Part shown: positions 34,421-46,479 of the stretch, one piece after another | Layout: the number at the start of each line of letters is the position of its first letter | How positions within the stretch are numbered: the stretch's first letter is position 1 | Assembly: GCF_003086295.3 (NCBI RefSeq) | Contig: NC_092048.1 | Location: 2,361,001 to 2,425,000, forward strand | From: Arachis hypogaea | Lineage: Eukaryota; Streptophyta; Magnoliopsida; Fabales; Fabaceae | Direction: 5' to 3' | DNA length: 64,000 nucleotides | Notes under the pieces: generated by a model | The model's input: the letters and a program-made list of their open reading frames with translations, nothing else | Databases searched by the model: none | Told to the model about the DNA's origin: nothing | Program-made: the position numbers and the translations under genes

Positions 34421-35371
34421 GTGTGTGTTTGGATTATAGTTTGCAAACAGGAGTTTGCATAAAATTGATTTTGCAAATTTGATTTTGATAAAAAGTAAGT
34501 TTGTGTTAATGTGATTTATGTTTGGTAATCTTTATATCAAAATAGATTATAGTAAAATAAATATCGTTTGGATTATATTACTCAAAATCAATTTTAGATG
34601 AAAAATTACTAAAAGAGACGTCAATTTAAATAATTTTTTATATTATCCTATTATTTTACTTTAAATATTTGAATAGATCTTATTAAAAGACATGATAAAA
34701 CACTAATAAAATACATAAAAAATATCATAAAAAATTCATATAATAAAAAAATTCATATAAACTAAAAAATAATAAAAAATAATAATATACATGAAAAAGT
34801 AGAATACTAAAAAAATAATATAAAAAATATTTATCATATAAATAAAATAAATACAAAATAAAAATAAAAATATGAAAGAGAATAATGTACATTTTATAAT
34901 GTCAAAGAAAAAGAAAATATTCTATAATTTTTTTAATATCGTTAGTATTCTTTAATTTAGTATTATTTTGGAGTATAAATTTTTATTATTTATGACTCTT
35001 TTATTACTTATAATTAGTATATAATAAAGACAAAAATAAAATACAATGACGAGTACAATAAAAACGAAAAAAACAAAAAAAAATTCATGCAAACATAATA
35101 TATAATAATTACAACCAACAACATATATTATATAAATAAAAAAATTACAATAAAAAGTAAATAAAATTTATATGAATAAAATTAAATAAAAAAATAAAAA
35201 GTTCATGCACAACATAAATAAAGTACAATAAAAGATAGAAAAAAAATTTATATAAACAAAAAATAATAAAAATTAATAAAAATTAATAAAAACAAGAATT
35301 TATATCAAAATTAGTTGTCATATGAATATAAAAATACAATAAAAAAATACTAAAAAAATAATATCAAAACA

Positions 35372-35406
<35 letters not shown>

Positions 35407-35799
35407 AAAAATATTTATCATATAAATAAAAATATATAATAAAAAATATAAAAATCAAAATATAAAAAAATACTAAAAATAATAAAAAAATTAAAATAGT
35501 TACCTTGTCAGTAATTGAAACAAATTTTGATGAAAAAAAAATGGAACGAAGAACATACACAAATAATGTTATACAGTTACTTGCATAAGAAAAAAAATTT
35601 TCAGCTAATTTCTGAACGATAACCAGCTTTCTCTCACGTGTCGCAGAAGTTAAAATTTTTTTGCTTTAAATGACCGTACATTTAAAGGTGAAAATACTTC
35701 TAGATTCAGAATTCTAAAAGATTGTCAAACATAAACATGGGACATTCAAGACACTCAGACGAGCTTCTCCCTTTTCAAACGTGAATCCCAAACACACCG
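34421..35799. mobile_element. Possible large non-autonomous PIF/Harbinger-like element
   Basis: TTA triplets (34418-34420 and 35800-35802) flank ends GTGTGTGTTTGGATTATAG and, reversed, CGGTGTGTTTGGGATTCACG. The TGTGTTTGG terminus with a 3-bp duplication fits PIF/Harbinger-like elements. The 1.38-kb interior is almost pure A/T low-complexity sequence with a TA microsatellite at about 35373-35402, and no transposase. Confidence 0.5.
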
Positions 35800-35802
35800 T
35801 TA

Positions 35803-36796
35803 GTCTTACTATAGTGGCATACACATTGTTATGTAAATTTTTACTTAAATATGGGTTGAATTGATATCTAATAATTTAGGAACGAAACTTACTCCTCTTA
35901 TAGTACTAGTTTTTGAATTGTGCACTAAAAGATCCCAATTTTGAACGAACAAGAAAGAAAAGAAAAAACTTGAAATGTAAATAAAATTTAGATGACTTCA
36001 AATAAAAAATTACAAAATAAGGTAAATGGCTTAAAATTAAATCAAAGCAATAAAGTGCCTTTAACAAAGGTCAAAAGACTTTGAAAACGAAAAAACAATA
36101 TGGAAATGTTAAAGAAGAAAAACAACGACTTTGCAACAAAAAAATAAATTTGGAGAAAAAGAAAGATTACAAGAAATTTAAAAGAAATGAAAGGAACCCT
36201 ACAAAAAAAAAAAGTTTTTTGTAGGCTAAAAAAATCGTTGAAGATGTTAGTGTAAAGAGTGTTTTCTGAAAATGAATTCTAACTTCTATTCCTTCCATTC
36301 TTCAACTTTTTATAAGAATCATTGACCAATTAAACTTTAACATATTCTTCATGTATAAAAATTCTTTGATAACTGTTTTCACAATTTTAGATGATCTTGT
36401 AATTACTACCAGTTATCTTCATTTGTTAGCCTCCTTATCATTTTAATTACTTTACTTTTCTTTGATGAGTCAATCCAATCGAATCCATCTTTCTTGTCAA
36501 TAAACTTTTTTCTACGAGATTCACAATCTTCGAAAGTACCAAACCAATCTTAAACTCGATTTTTAAAGCTTGGTTAATTTTGACTTATACATATCTTCTA
36601 CATAATTAACAGAAACACTGTTCATTTCCGGGAAAAAAAAAAAAACAGAAACACTATGAATTGAAAGATAAAATATTTGTCATAAAAATCTTAGACTACT
36701 ACACACAAGATCATTTTTGTGCTCTTTAATTTTGTTTATACTGATGTGTTTATAATAAGTTGTCAATGGTTAATTGTTATTTAGAAAGTTACATCG
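35803..36796. other. AT-rich intergenic stretch
   Basis: No gene seen. Runs of A near 36203 and 36631. Confidence 0.5.
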
Positions 36797-36804
36797 TTTG
36801 ATAC

Positions 36805-37401
36805 TAGAGATGTCAATGGGGCAGGGTGGAAGTGGGGATGGAGACGGGAGATGCCTCTCTACTTCTCGTTTTTGCTACTAGAATTAATCCTGTTCCTGTC
36901 CTGTTCTTCGTCATGGGAGAATAATTATTCCTATTTTCGTTTTCGGTGTTTTCCATATTATCTGCGGGTCCCATTCCCCGTCTCCCTATTTTTAACATTC
37001 ATATGAAAATTATAATAAAAAATATTAAAAAAACTAAAAAAAATATTACAAAATATTATTACAAACACACAAATATATCTTATCCAAAATTATAATTCCA
37101 GAAATATAACATAACAAATCATAGTTCATAAAATAAAATCTTAAACAATAAAGTTAAAGTTTTTCAATAAGTAAAATTACTAAAAAAAATCCTTTATGAG
37201 AAATAAAGTAAGGGTTATTAAATAAATTAAAAAATCCAAAAAATTATCGAAGATAGGACGGGATCCCACTTAAGTTCCCACGCTTTTCTCGGACAAATTT
37301 CACTCTCCATTCCATCCCTACAAAAAAAATTCTCCACCGTTAAAATCCCATTCAAAACGGTCCCGCAGAGATCCCCCTACTGAGAATGTTTGACAACCCT
37401 A
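36805..37401. mobile_element. Non-autonomous hAT-like element, 597 bp
   Basis: Perfect 8-bp duplications TTTGATAC (36797-36804 and 37402-37409) flank it. The ends are TAGAGATGTCAATGGGG and, reversed, TAGGGTTGTCAAACATTC, short inverted repeats with the TAGxGxTGTCAA form common in plant hAT-like elements. Both subterminal regions are GC-rich with GGGGACGGG-type words around an AT-rich centre. No transposase. Confidence 0.87.
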
Positions 37402-37409
37402 TTTGATAC

Positions 37410-37868
37410 TACCAAGTTTCAAATCGACACTGTGAGGCAAAGGTGGCTGTTAGGGTATAAGAATATAAGAATATAAGAAAACAATGTTACTAGTTCTCTA
37501 ATTAACCCACTACCCGACAACCAACCTGCAACCTGCAACCTCAATTACTGATGCAGATGTTGTCGACACGTGACTATCAGAGGGCCCCACCCGTCGCGTG
37601 ACCATTGTTCCACGTAACTTCCTCAGCGTAAGAAAAAGTATCCCTTCATCATGCTAGCATTGACCATAGAAGGCAGCAAGCAATAAAAAACCATTTGCAT
37701 GGTTTCGTAGTTGGAAAGATTAAGTGATTAAATACTCCAACACCATCTCTTTTTCAAATAAAATAAACATGAGGCACCGGCTCGCGTTCCTCGTGTCTGC
37801 CTGCCTTAAAATATTCATTCTGCACTGCCATCCAATCCGATCCCACACTTGGCTTCAAGCACTAATTA
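37410..37868 (+). promoter_or_regulatory. Promoter region of intact CYP72A-type gene
   Basis: About 460 bp between the hAT-like element and the ATG. It contains a G-box CACGTG at 37567-37572 and a second ACGT core (CCACGTAAC) near 37611. The last 100 bp before the ATG is duplicated upstream of the pseudogene. No clear TATA box was identified. Confidence 0.45.
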
Positions 37869-39710
37869 ATGGAGGAGGGGCTGTTTGTCACGGCGGTTGG
37901 ACTACTGGTGGTGGCGGTGGGCGGATGGAAGCTGCTGAACTGGCTCTTCCTGAGGCCTAAGAAGCTTGAGACCCTTCTCAGGGAGCAAGGCTTCCATGGC
38001 AACCCCTACACCCTCTTCTCCAACAACAACAACAACTCTTCTGTTAGCATGAAGCCAATGACTCTCTCTGATGACAAGGACATAGCTCCACGTGTTTATT
38101 CTCAAGCCGATCATGCTATCATCAAATTTGGTTTGCTCCTACTCCTACCTATATTATTCACATTTATTGCATATATCGTATCATAGTTAATAATGATGTA
38201 ATGGACAGGCAAGAATTCATTTTATTGGGAAGGTCAGACACTGAAGGTCAACATCACAAACCCTGAGCATATTAAACAAGTTTTTACCAATAACCGTTAC
38301 TTCAAGAAAGAGAAGCCTAAGCTAGGCCGTCTGGCCAAGTTATTGGGCTCTGGACTTCCAAATTATGAGGACCAACAATGGCACACACATCGAAAGATCA
38401 TCAACCCTGCTTTCCATATGGAGAAATTGAAAGTTAGTTTAATTTAATTTGCTTTTATTCAAACATGTATGTATATATGTTAAGCATTACTAACTATGTG
38501 TATAGGTTCTAACGTCAACAATGGTCCAATGCTGCCATGATGTGATTCATAAATGGGAGGAGATGCTGTCTTCAGAGGGTAAATGCGACATTGATGTGGA
38601 GCCTTTCATCCAGAATTTGGCTTGCGATGTTATTTCCAGAACAGCCTTTGGAAGCAGTTACCAAGAAGGAAAAAGAATATTTGAACTCCTTACTAAGCAA
38701 GCTAGACTTATAATGAGACTAAAACATATTCACATTCCAGGATGGTGGTAATAAGACATATAACTAACCATTTTAATTAAGTTCAAATCTTTCTAGTTAG
38801 GTACTCATCATGTATCTTGCAGGTTGCTTCCTACTAGTGTTAATAGGAGTATGATTAAAGTTGATAGAGAGATGCAAGCATCACTTGAAGCTATCATCAG
38901 GAAAAGAGAGAAAGCAATGAAGGATGGTGAGGAGGTTAACAAGAGTGACTTATTAGGGATACTTTTGGAATCAAACAGCAAAGAAATAAAAGAACATGGA
39001 ATGAGTAATCGAGAGATAGTGGAAGAATGCAACACATTTTACTTAGCAGGACAAGAAACCACGGCTGTTTTGATAGTATGGACAATGGTGATGCTAAGTA
39101 GGTATCCAGAATGGCAATCACGTGCGAGGGAAGAAGTCTTCCAAGTCTTTGGCAACCGAAAGCCAGACAGTGATGGCCTGAATCGCCTTAAAACCGTAAG
39201 CATGTATATATAATTTGTTTTACTTGCTATAATTGTATTAGTCTTGAGGTGTTGATATTGTTTGGCATGTATATATATATATAGGTATCAATGATCTTAA
39301 ATGAGGTGTTAAGGCTATACCCACCAACCCTGTTTTTCAGTCGAACACTCCACAAAGATATAAAGATGGAAAACCTATCACTACCTGCCGGAGTTAAAGT
39401 TACATTACCAATACTTATGATCCACCATGATCGTGAGCTATGGGGTGATGATGCAAGAGAGTTCAAACCAGAAAGATTTTCAGAAGGAATTGCTAAAGCG
39501 ACTAAAGGTCGGGTCTCATATTTTCCATTTGGATGGGGGCCTAGAATGTGCATCGGCCAAAATTTCTCCTTAATGGAAGCAAAGATATTCTTCACATTGC
39601 TTTTACAACGCTTCACATTTGAGCTCTCCCCTGCATATACACATGCTCCGGTCAATTTCCTTAATCTTAAACCAATGCGTGGAGCTCAAATCGTCTTACA
39701 TAAATTGTAG
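37869..39710 (+). CDS. Cytochrome P450, CYP72A-type, five exons
   Basis: Exons 37869-38130, 38209-38432, 38506-38747, 38823-39195 and 39285-39710 join through GT-AG introns with consistent phases into 508 residues, normal for CYP72A; the five-exon layout is the family pattern. Residues 5-25 form the ER membrane anchor, followed by [20 protein letters not shown]. Landmarks are AGQETT in the I-helix, an ExxR reading EVLR, FKPERF, and the heme loop [14 protein letters not shown] with Cys456. A run of five Asn in exon 1 (FSNNNNNSS) is a local oddity. Legume CYP72As oxidise triterpenoids, gibberellins or other terpenes; the substrate here cannot be told. It is the intact right partner of the pseudogene at 32330-33514. 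Confidence 0.92.
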
Positions 39711-39944
39711 TTTCAATTATTGCACAAGGAGTGAGGTGGCTTCTTCCAAATTTAAGTAACGTGCAAAATAAATTCCATGCATCTTTCTTTTCTTTTCTTT
39801 TCTTTTCTTTGTAAAAGTGACCCAGCCACTTGTGATGTTTCATAGGTCATGGAGGTAACAGAGGACCACTTTTCTTTCTTTCTTTTATTCTTCAGGAATA
39901 TCATATTTTAGAATGATGACTGATTTCTTATAGCTATTTTGATA

Positions 39945-40168
39945 GGGCACTCAAATATGTCTAAAACGTCATTTTTTTTTAAATATTTTTAATAATTAAA
40001 ATTTAACATATATAATCAATTAAATTATGTTATTTTTGTTAAAATTAAGTTAGACAAATTAATTTAACCAAAAAAATGGTGAATCAAATTTTAAATTGGT
40101 CTAAATTAATATTTTTTTAATAAAAAATGACTACAGTACTTTTATTATAGAAAATGATTAAAATACTC

Positions 40169-40231
<63 letters not shown>

Positions 40232-40542
40232 TTTAAAAATTTTAAATCCTAATCTTACAATAGAAAAATAAAAAACTAAAATTTAGAATTCTCAAAATTA
40301 ATATATAATAGAAGTATTTTAGTCATTTTCTATAATAAGATATTGTAGTTATTTTTTATAAAAAATAATATTAATTTAGATCAGTTTAAGATTTGATTCA
40401 CTATTTTTCGGTCAAATCAATTTGTCTAGTCTAATTTTGACAAAAATAACACGATTTAATCGATTATATATGTTAAATTTTAATTATTAAAAAACATCTT
40501 TACAAAAAGACGTTTTCAACGTCTTTATCTGAGTGGCTCCCT
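39945..40542. mobile_element. Foldback element with about 250-bp inverted arms
   Basis: Left arm 39945-40190 and right arm 40290-40542 are imperfect inverted copies, sharing for example TAATTAAAATTTAACATATA and GACAAATT at matching distances. Ends are GGGCACTCAA and, reversed, AGGGAGCCACTCAG. Flanks ATTTTGATA (39936-39944) and ATTTTAATA (40543-40551) suggest a 9-bp duplication with one mismatch, as in Mutator-like elements. The loop holds ATT and AT microsatellites (about 40165-40226). It has no coding sequence and lies 230 bp downstream of the CYP72A-type gene. Confidence 0.8.
40165..40226. repeat. (ATT)n(AT)n compound microsatellite
   Basis: ATT trinucleotides pass directly into AT dinucleotides in the loop of the foldback element. 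Confidence 0.85.
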
Positions 40543-41051
40543 ATTTTAATAGGTAGATAGTTAGTCCGAAATTTTTAAATTTTTCCATATCCAAAATAAA
40601 TTGAACTTTTAACGCTTAACTAAGAGAATGAATCTTTTTCATTCGATTTTATTATGCGTTAAAACACTACTCATATATATATATGGAGCGCTTGGATAAA
40701 GAATTCCGATTGCTGCTATATCTTTTAGATAAGGGTTTTTCAATTTTTATTATGTTTTATATTAAGATTTTATTTGGAGAGCAAATTTATTTAATTATAA
40801 TGTTTTTCAAGATGAGTAGAAAACAATGAGATGGTTAATGTAATAATTTTTTAATATATATGTTGCTTTCTCATATGTATTTTTTTCAAGTTTTATATTA
40901 AACAGCTAAGCAAGCACGATACTAAAATAATTTATAGTTGCCAGCTCGGATGTCTAATAACAATGGGCTGATTGATTGGCCTGGATTAAAAAATAAAAAA
41001 TACCTCTTAAATTCTAATAAAATTTTTTACCCTCACTTTCAAACTTTAATT

Positions 41052-41669
41052 TAGGAGTATTTGTGGTGCGGTTTGGTTCGGTTTTAAGGGAAAAGTCATT
41101 CGATCCGAATGCTTAATTTATGTGCGATGCAGTTTGAATTGAATGAACCTTTTTTGAAAATCCGATCTGATCCTATCCGATTACAAGCGGTTTGGATCGG
41201 TTTGGATTTGCAGTTTTTTAAATAAAAAAATTAAATACATATAACAAGTCTTAATATCAAATTTTAAATAATCAACAATGACATAACAAGTCTTAACATA
41301 TCTTAAAAAGTCAACGATAACATAACAATAGAAATAAAATTATAGATTAGTTAAAATAAATAAATAAATAATATTTTAAACATGAAATATTTATTGAATA
41401 ATAATAATACATGAATAATAGAAAAATGTATAACAAATTGAACATGTTATAAATATAATTGTAAATGTAATAATAAAATAATAATATTATAGCACATTGT
41501 TCGGTTTGGATTGGATTGGATCGGTTATGAAAAGTAGATCCGAAATCCGATCTGATCCAGCGGTTTGCAAAAAATAGAATCCAATTAAATCCGAATTAGT
41601 GCAGTTTTCGGTTTGAATTGGATTAGATGAGCGATTTAATTTGGATCGGTTTGAATCTGAACACCCCTA
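41052..41669. mobile_element. Non-autonomous hAT-like element, 618 bp
   Basis: Perfect 8-bp duplications CTTTAATT (41044-41051 and 41670-41677) flank it. Ends are TAGGAGTATTTGTGGTGCGG and, reversed, TAGGGGTGTTCAGATTC, followed by GGTTTGGATCGG-type words inverted on both sides. This is a common plant family with CGGTTTGGATCGG subterminal words. AT-rich centre, no transposase. Confidence 0.87.
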
Positions 41670-41702
41670 CTTTAATTATTTTCTACCTACTATCATTTTA
41701 TT

Positions 41703-42008
41703 ATGGCTTGGGATTACGAGTACAAAGGGGTCATATGTGAAACTGATAATCTTGATGCATTTTTTTTTGTTTTGCGAGGCACAACCAGCATAATTAGGAA
41801 TGACTCTAATCTGCTTGACAAGATCAAAGAGATGCTCCAGCGCAATTGGACAGCTACTTTAGTGCTCATCTAGTGCACAGCAAACAGAACGGCTGATTTA
41901 ATGGCTAAAACTGCTACTTTAAACAAGCAGGTGTACCTAGAGTGGTGGTTACTGCCCCCTAATAATTTAAACATTATTATTAGAGAGGAGTACTACTCTT
42001 TCTCTTAG
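41703..42008 (+). pseudogene. LINE-type RNase H domain relic
   Basis: One frame reads AWDYEYKGVICETDNLDAFF, then NLLDKIKEMLQRNWTATLVL, then TANRTADLMAKTA and ends EYYSFS with a stop at 42006-42008. This matches the C-terminal RNase H domain seen at the end of plant L1-type LINE ORF2 proteins and related host-like RNase H proteins, with the ANxxAD motif intact. One internal TAG precedes CTANRTAD. No reverse transcriptase is seen upstream, where the hAT-like element ends 33 bp away. Confidence 0.7.
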
Positions 42009-42289
42009 GTCCTTTTTCTTTATGTTATGTTCAACCACAAAAAAAATCATCTAAAATATATGATAAAATAACCATCAAATTTCAAAATTTAAATCCTCCA
42101 ATTTTAAATTTTAAATTTTAACAATGTGACTCCCGCAGCCTCATAGCCACACCTATGCCTTCCTCACCCATGCTTTAGGTTGGCACTTGGCAAAAAGTTA
42201 TTATAATTCTTACGAAAATAGTTAGTTTAAATATATATAATTAACAAATGTTGGATGTTCATTTCATTTTATTTTAATAGCTATCTGGA

Positions 42290-42663
42290 TTGTTTGTTGA
42301 GTTTGGATCTATTTCAAATTTGTCGGAAGCGACCTTCTCCTACCTAAACGACGCCGGCGAGATTCAAGCCACCACCATCTCTGACCTAACGAAAGGCAAA
42401 AAGGCCATCCTCTTCGCCATTCCAAGAGCCTTCACACCAACCTACTCGCAGAAGCACGTTTCGGGATTCGTGGAGAAGTCAGCGGAGCTGAAGGCGAAAG
42501 GCATGGACACAATCGCGTGTATTTCGGTCAACGATGAATTCATGATGAAGGCATGATAGAAGGGCCTGAAAGTCAACGACGAGATTCTGTTACTTTCTGA
42601 CAGTAACAGAACATTCACGAAGACCATTGGGTGCGAGTTGAATCTGAGCTCGACTGCCGGATC
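42290..42663 (+). pseudogene. Type II peroxiredoxin pseudogene (PRXIIE-like)
   Basis: The frame reads LSEATFSYLNDAGEIQ, KGKKAILFAIPRAFTPTYSQ, KHVSGFVEKSAELKAKGMD and IACISVNDEFMMKA, then TGA TAG at 42554-42559, and resumes in the same frame as LKVNDEILLLSDSNRTFTK. This is the thioredoxin-fold core of a type II peroxiredoxin, closest in recall to the plastid PRXIIE form. The peroxidatic Cys of PTCSQKH is replaced by Tyr (codon 42443-42445). Homology fades after 42663. There is no N-terminal transit peptide. Not a working peroxidase. Confidence 0.85.
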
Positions 42664-42669
42664 CAGGAG

Positions 42670-44327
42670 ATGCAGCGTTGAACGATTGCCGGTTGTGCGG
42701 TAACCAGACGTGGCCACGACGATGGGGAAGAAACGAAGGGCCTGCCGAGGGATACGATACGCCAACGGAGAGACCACATGTGAGGGACCGATGAGAATGG
42801 GAGAGACAAAGAAAACTCATGAGAAGGAGACGGATTTGCTCTCTCCGTAATTGATCATAATTTTAAATCCTAGTTTTTTTTTTAATTCAAAAAGGGTAAT
42901 TGTTAATAATTAATTAACTTAATTATTATATAATCTTAATTTTTTTTATTCTTATATTATCTTCCCATACTTTTTCTTTGGATTAAGGTGCAGTAACACT
43001 AAATTTAAATTAGAATGAGACCCGCGCATCGCACGGAGCAGTAAATTAATGATAGTATATAATAAATATTAAAAATTATTATGTTTTGTAGAATTAAATT
43101 AAATGTGTAAACTAAAGTTAAATTTAAAAGGTATTTTATTTAAAATAATTGGTAGTACAAAAGATTTGGATATTAGAGTTATATATACAAAATGACATTT
43201 TTATTTGGTGGTTTGATTTTTGTATTTGTTTTAGTTGATCAACTTAGTCTTCTTATGTGGCGCTTGTCCTCCTTTTTTTTATTAGTTGTTGTTAGAGTTG
43301 TTACTTTCTTCTTTTTGGGTAAGTTCTTGTGAAGACATGTTCTTTATGAATTATTGAGTTATATGCACTTTCTATTGTGTTGTTTGTTCCATCTTTGCAA
43401 GTATGTTCTTTTTTCGAAGATGTGTTTTGAATTTGTATAGTTTTCTTTCTCCTTAATCTCTTGATGGGTATGTGATATTCGTCTGATGATATTAGTGTTG
43501 GCGAAGTTGGTTCCTATAATCAATGAATAATTTAAATTAGAAATAAAAATGATGTCTAAAATAATTAAAATAAGTGATTTTTTTCAGTATTACCTGTTTT
43601 ACTTGTTGTAATGGGTGTTGAAATTTAGTGTTTTTGGTTGAAACAAATGTCTTGGTAATAATGTATTGTTGAAAACTTTCTTTAAAAATTAAAATAATTT
43701 ACATTGACTTTAAATATAAGTGAGATTGTACAAATTTTTCAATTGGGGTGGTCCTTCAATGTCATTACTTTTTTGGAGTGCTATTAGATTTGAAGCAGTT
43801 GTACCCAACAATTTTTTTGCTTCGCCATCAAATAGTACAAAAGTTGTTGTACCACTTTGATCTGAAACCTTTAATTAAATTTTGAACCTCAAATAAGTAT
43901 TGAGTTAGTAACTAATAATTTGATAGATGAGATTATGAAAAGTATATAGAGTTACCTTATTGTTGGATATTGTGGTATTTGATTACATGTGCCACAAATG
44001 TAGTTATCTCTTTTTTCATATGTTTTTTTCGTACACTTTTCACATTCAACATAGTTATCTCCATTGAGTAAGTTTGAGATGTTGTGTAGTTCGAAAATAA
44101 TTTTTTTGTGCTAAATTCGATGTAATTTGAAATAATAGTGATAATAGACTTATATAAGTAGTTCAAATAGTATGGAATTTGAATATTTGTAACGTAAAAT
44201 TTATTATAATTAATAATATTATTATGACATTTGTAATATGGATGTTTATTATATTGAATGAGTTATTTATAGAAATTAATAAATTAATTATTGGAGTTAT
44301 AAATTTGTTGTATTGTTTACAACGGTA
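42670..44327. other. Intergenic stretch
   Basis: No gene recognised. GACCCGCGCATCGCACGG near 43019-43036 resembles a palindromic word (CCGTGCGATGCGCGGG) often seen in dispersed plant repeats; no element boundaries were found. Longer frames lack family features. Confidence 0.45.
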
Positions 44328-44643
44328 AGATATAATAAATATAAGAATATGAATTTAATGTCTTTGTAAGTTACAAATTTGGTTAGACACTTAATTTCTA
44401 ATTATTGTCGTTGGTAATTATTGTATTGTTTTTTGTATATTTTATTTTTTTTCTGATTTAAAAATAATAGATGATTTGGCAAAAAAGATATAATAAATAC
44501 AGAAATATGCATTTAATGTCTTTGTAAGTTACAAATTTGGTTAGACATTATTAATTTTTAATTATTGTCGTTAGTAATTATTGTATTGTTTTTGGTATAT
44601 TTTATTTATTTTTTATTTAGAAATAATAGATGATTTGACAAAA
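44328..44643. repeat. 158-bp tandem duplication
   Basis: The unit starting AGATATAATAAATA recurs at 44328 and 44486, a period of 158 bp. Shared text includes TAATGTCTTTGTAAGTTACA and AATTATTGTATTGTTTTT. Copies differ by a few substitutions and small indels. Non-coding. Confidence 0.85.
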
Positions 44644-45086
44644 ATTGAGTGGTTGATTCTAAAATTTTGTCAAGTAAATAATGTTGCTGATATAACATTA
44701 GTAGAAAAAGAAAAATAACTCAAAAGTAACGTGGATAAACTTATATATTTACTTTTATTATTAAAAATAAATCGGTTGCTGTGGCATGCCGCTATATTCG
44801 TCAAATATAATATGGCATTTAAAATAAAAAGGAAACTTTTGCATTTTATACACTAGTCATTTGCGCTTTGATATATAAACAATTTCGTCATATATCAATT
44901 GTTTGAAAGGATTCCATTGAAGGCTGAAGCTTGATACGCTTCTAAGCTAAATTGATGACGATAAACATTTCATATACACATTTCACATCATGCATGCATG
45001 TAACAAGAATAAAAGAATTGGTTACAACAGTGCCACCCGAGCACATCCCTGTGCACATTTAGTTCCTAGGTGTTTTGTTGAAATAT

Positions 45087-46479
45087 TTACAATCTAAGTT
45101 CTAAAATCCAAGAGGTACATTCCTGGAGAAGTTGGAATTTCTGACGAAAAGCTATGTTGAAGAAAACCTGCATCTTTGAGCGAAATTCAGTAACGTCTTC
45201 CTTGCACCTAAATGAGCCAGCACAAGCACACTGCTCAGACAAATGTGCAGCTTTGACCTGGTTGCACCTGAGGCACACCAGATCTTGAAGGTGGTAAAGC
45301 CGCTCTCTTTGTCGTACGATCTGAAGAAGCGCATTCTCCATCACCTCGCGGTCATAAGGCTGCCCACACTGTGGCACCGCACAACGCCACTCCTGATTCA
45401 ATAAAGCCGAGTCACGGCACAAGTCCAAGTCTCTGCAGTCATTACAATAGCTGTCCCAAGGGAGGGGGGAACACAACAAAAGAGAGTTATATATATGTGA
45501 ATAAGGGAAGCATCGATATTTCTTCGTAAAGGAAAAGAAAAAAGGTTAGAACTAACATATATAAAGACAAACTGAATCAGGTTATGAGAAAATCGTAAAA
45601 ATGACTTTAACTTCTTCAATTCCTCTCTTTGCATTAAACCCTTGAGCAAAAAAATTTACACAACCCACCAACTTACTCCTAAAAATGGATCTTCTAAAGA
45701 TAAATTTTCACATGACCTTGTGTGAAATCATTTTATCTTTTTATGTCACATGTCTTCTCTATGTCCTACCTTTTAAATCAATAATGAAAGATAAAGTATA
45801 ATAAAACTATATGGAACCCCGTAAAAATTTATAATGAATGGTGACCAAATTATATGATGATTTTCATTTGACAAATTTAATAGTTTGGAGTTTGGACACT
45901 AATTAATACTTCATTCATTCTTTTTTTTTTTTTATCACTTTGCATTAAGAAACTTAGAATCACTAACGAAGAGATAGAATAGTAGAATATTTTTCAATAC
46001 TTTTATAAATTAAAAGCATAATGATACTTCAACAATAAATAATGCAAAGAAAAATGAGTGACAAATAATAAGGTGCTGAGGGAATAATATGCAGCCACAC
46101 AAACACGAGATAGAAATCTATTGATATTCTGAAAACTTGCGGGAAAAACATTGTATTGTTGCGTAATAGAAATCTATGTATTTCTTTGATTTTTCTGTTT
46201 CTTTTAGTAATGATAGGATGACTAAATGATTCATTTTTGTTTATTCATTTAGTATTTGAGACTTATCACCTCATTATCTTGTTACCCACACTTCATCCTA
46301 TTGTGATCATTCGTAAGTAAATACACAGGAAATGATTTATGCAAACATTTCTTATTTAATTTCCTTCTTTACCTGCAAATGACATTGGATAGGGTGAAGG
46401 AATGACATGGATCACGAAACTCAGCTTCTGGAGCAAACTCTCTAACACGAACATATTTTAACAAATTCTTTCTCATGAC
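45087..46479 (-). other. POL2: POL2 C-terminal zinc-finger exons
   Basis: The last two exons encode two cysteine modules: [10 protein letters not shown] ... [13 protein letters not shown] (CysA) and [14 protein letters not shown] ... [10 protein letters not shown] (CysB), ending WILELRL. This end binds the B subunit and holds the replisome together. Cysteine spacing is intact. Confidence 0.88.
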
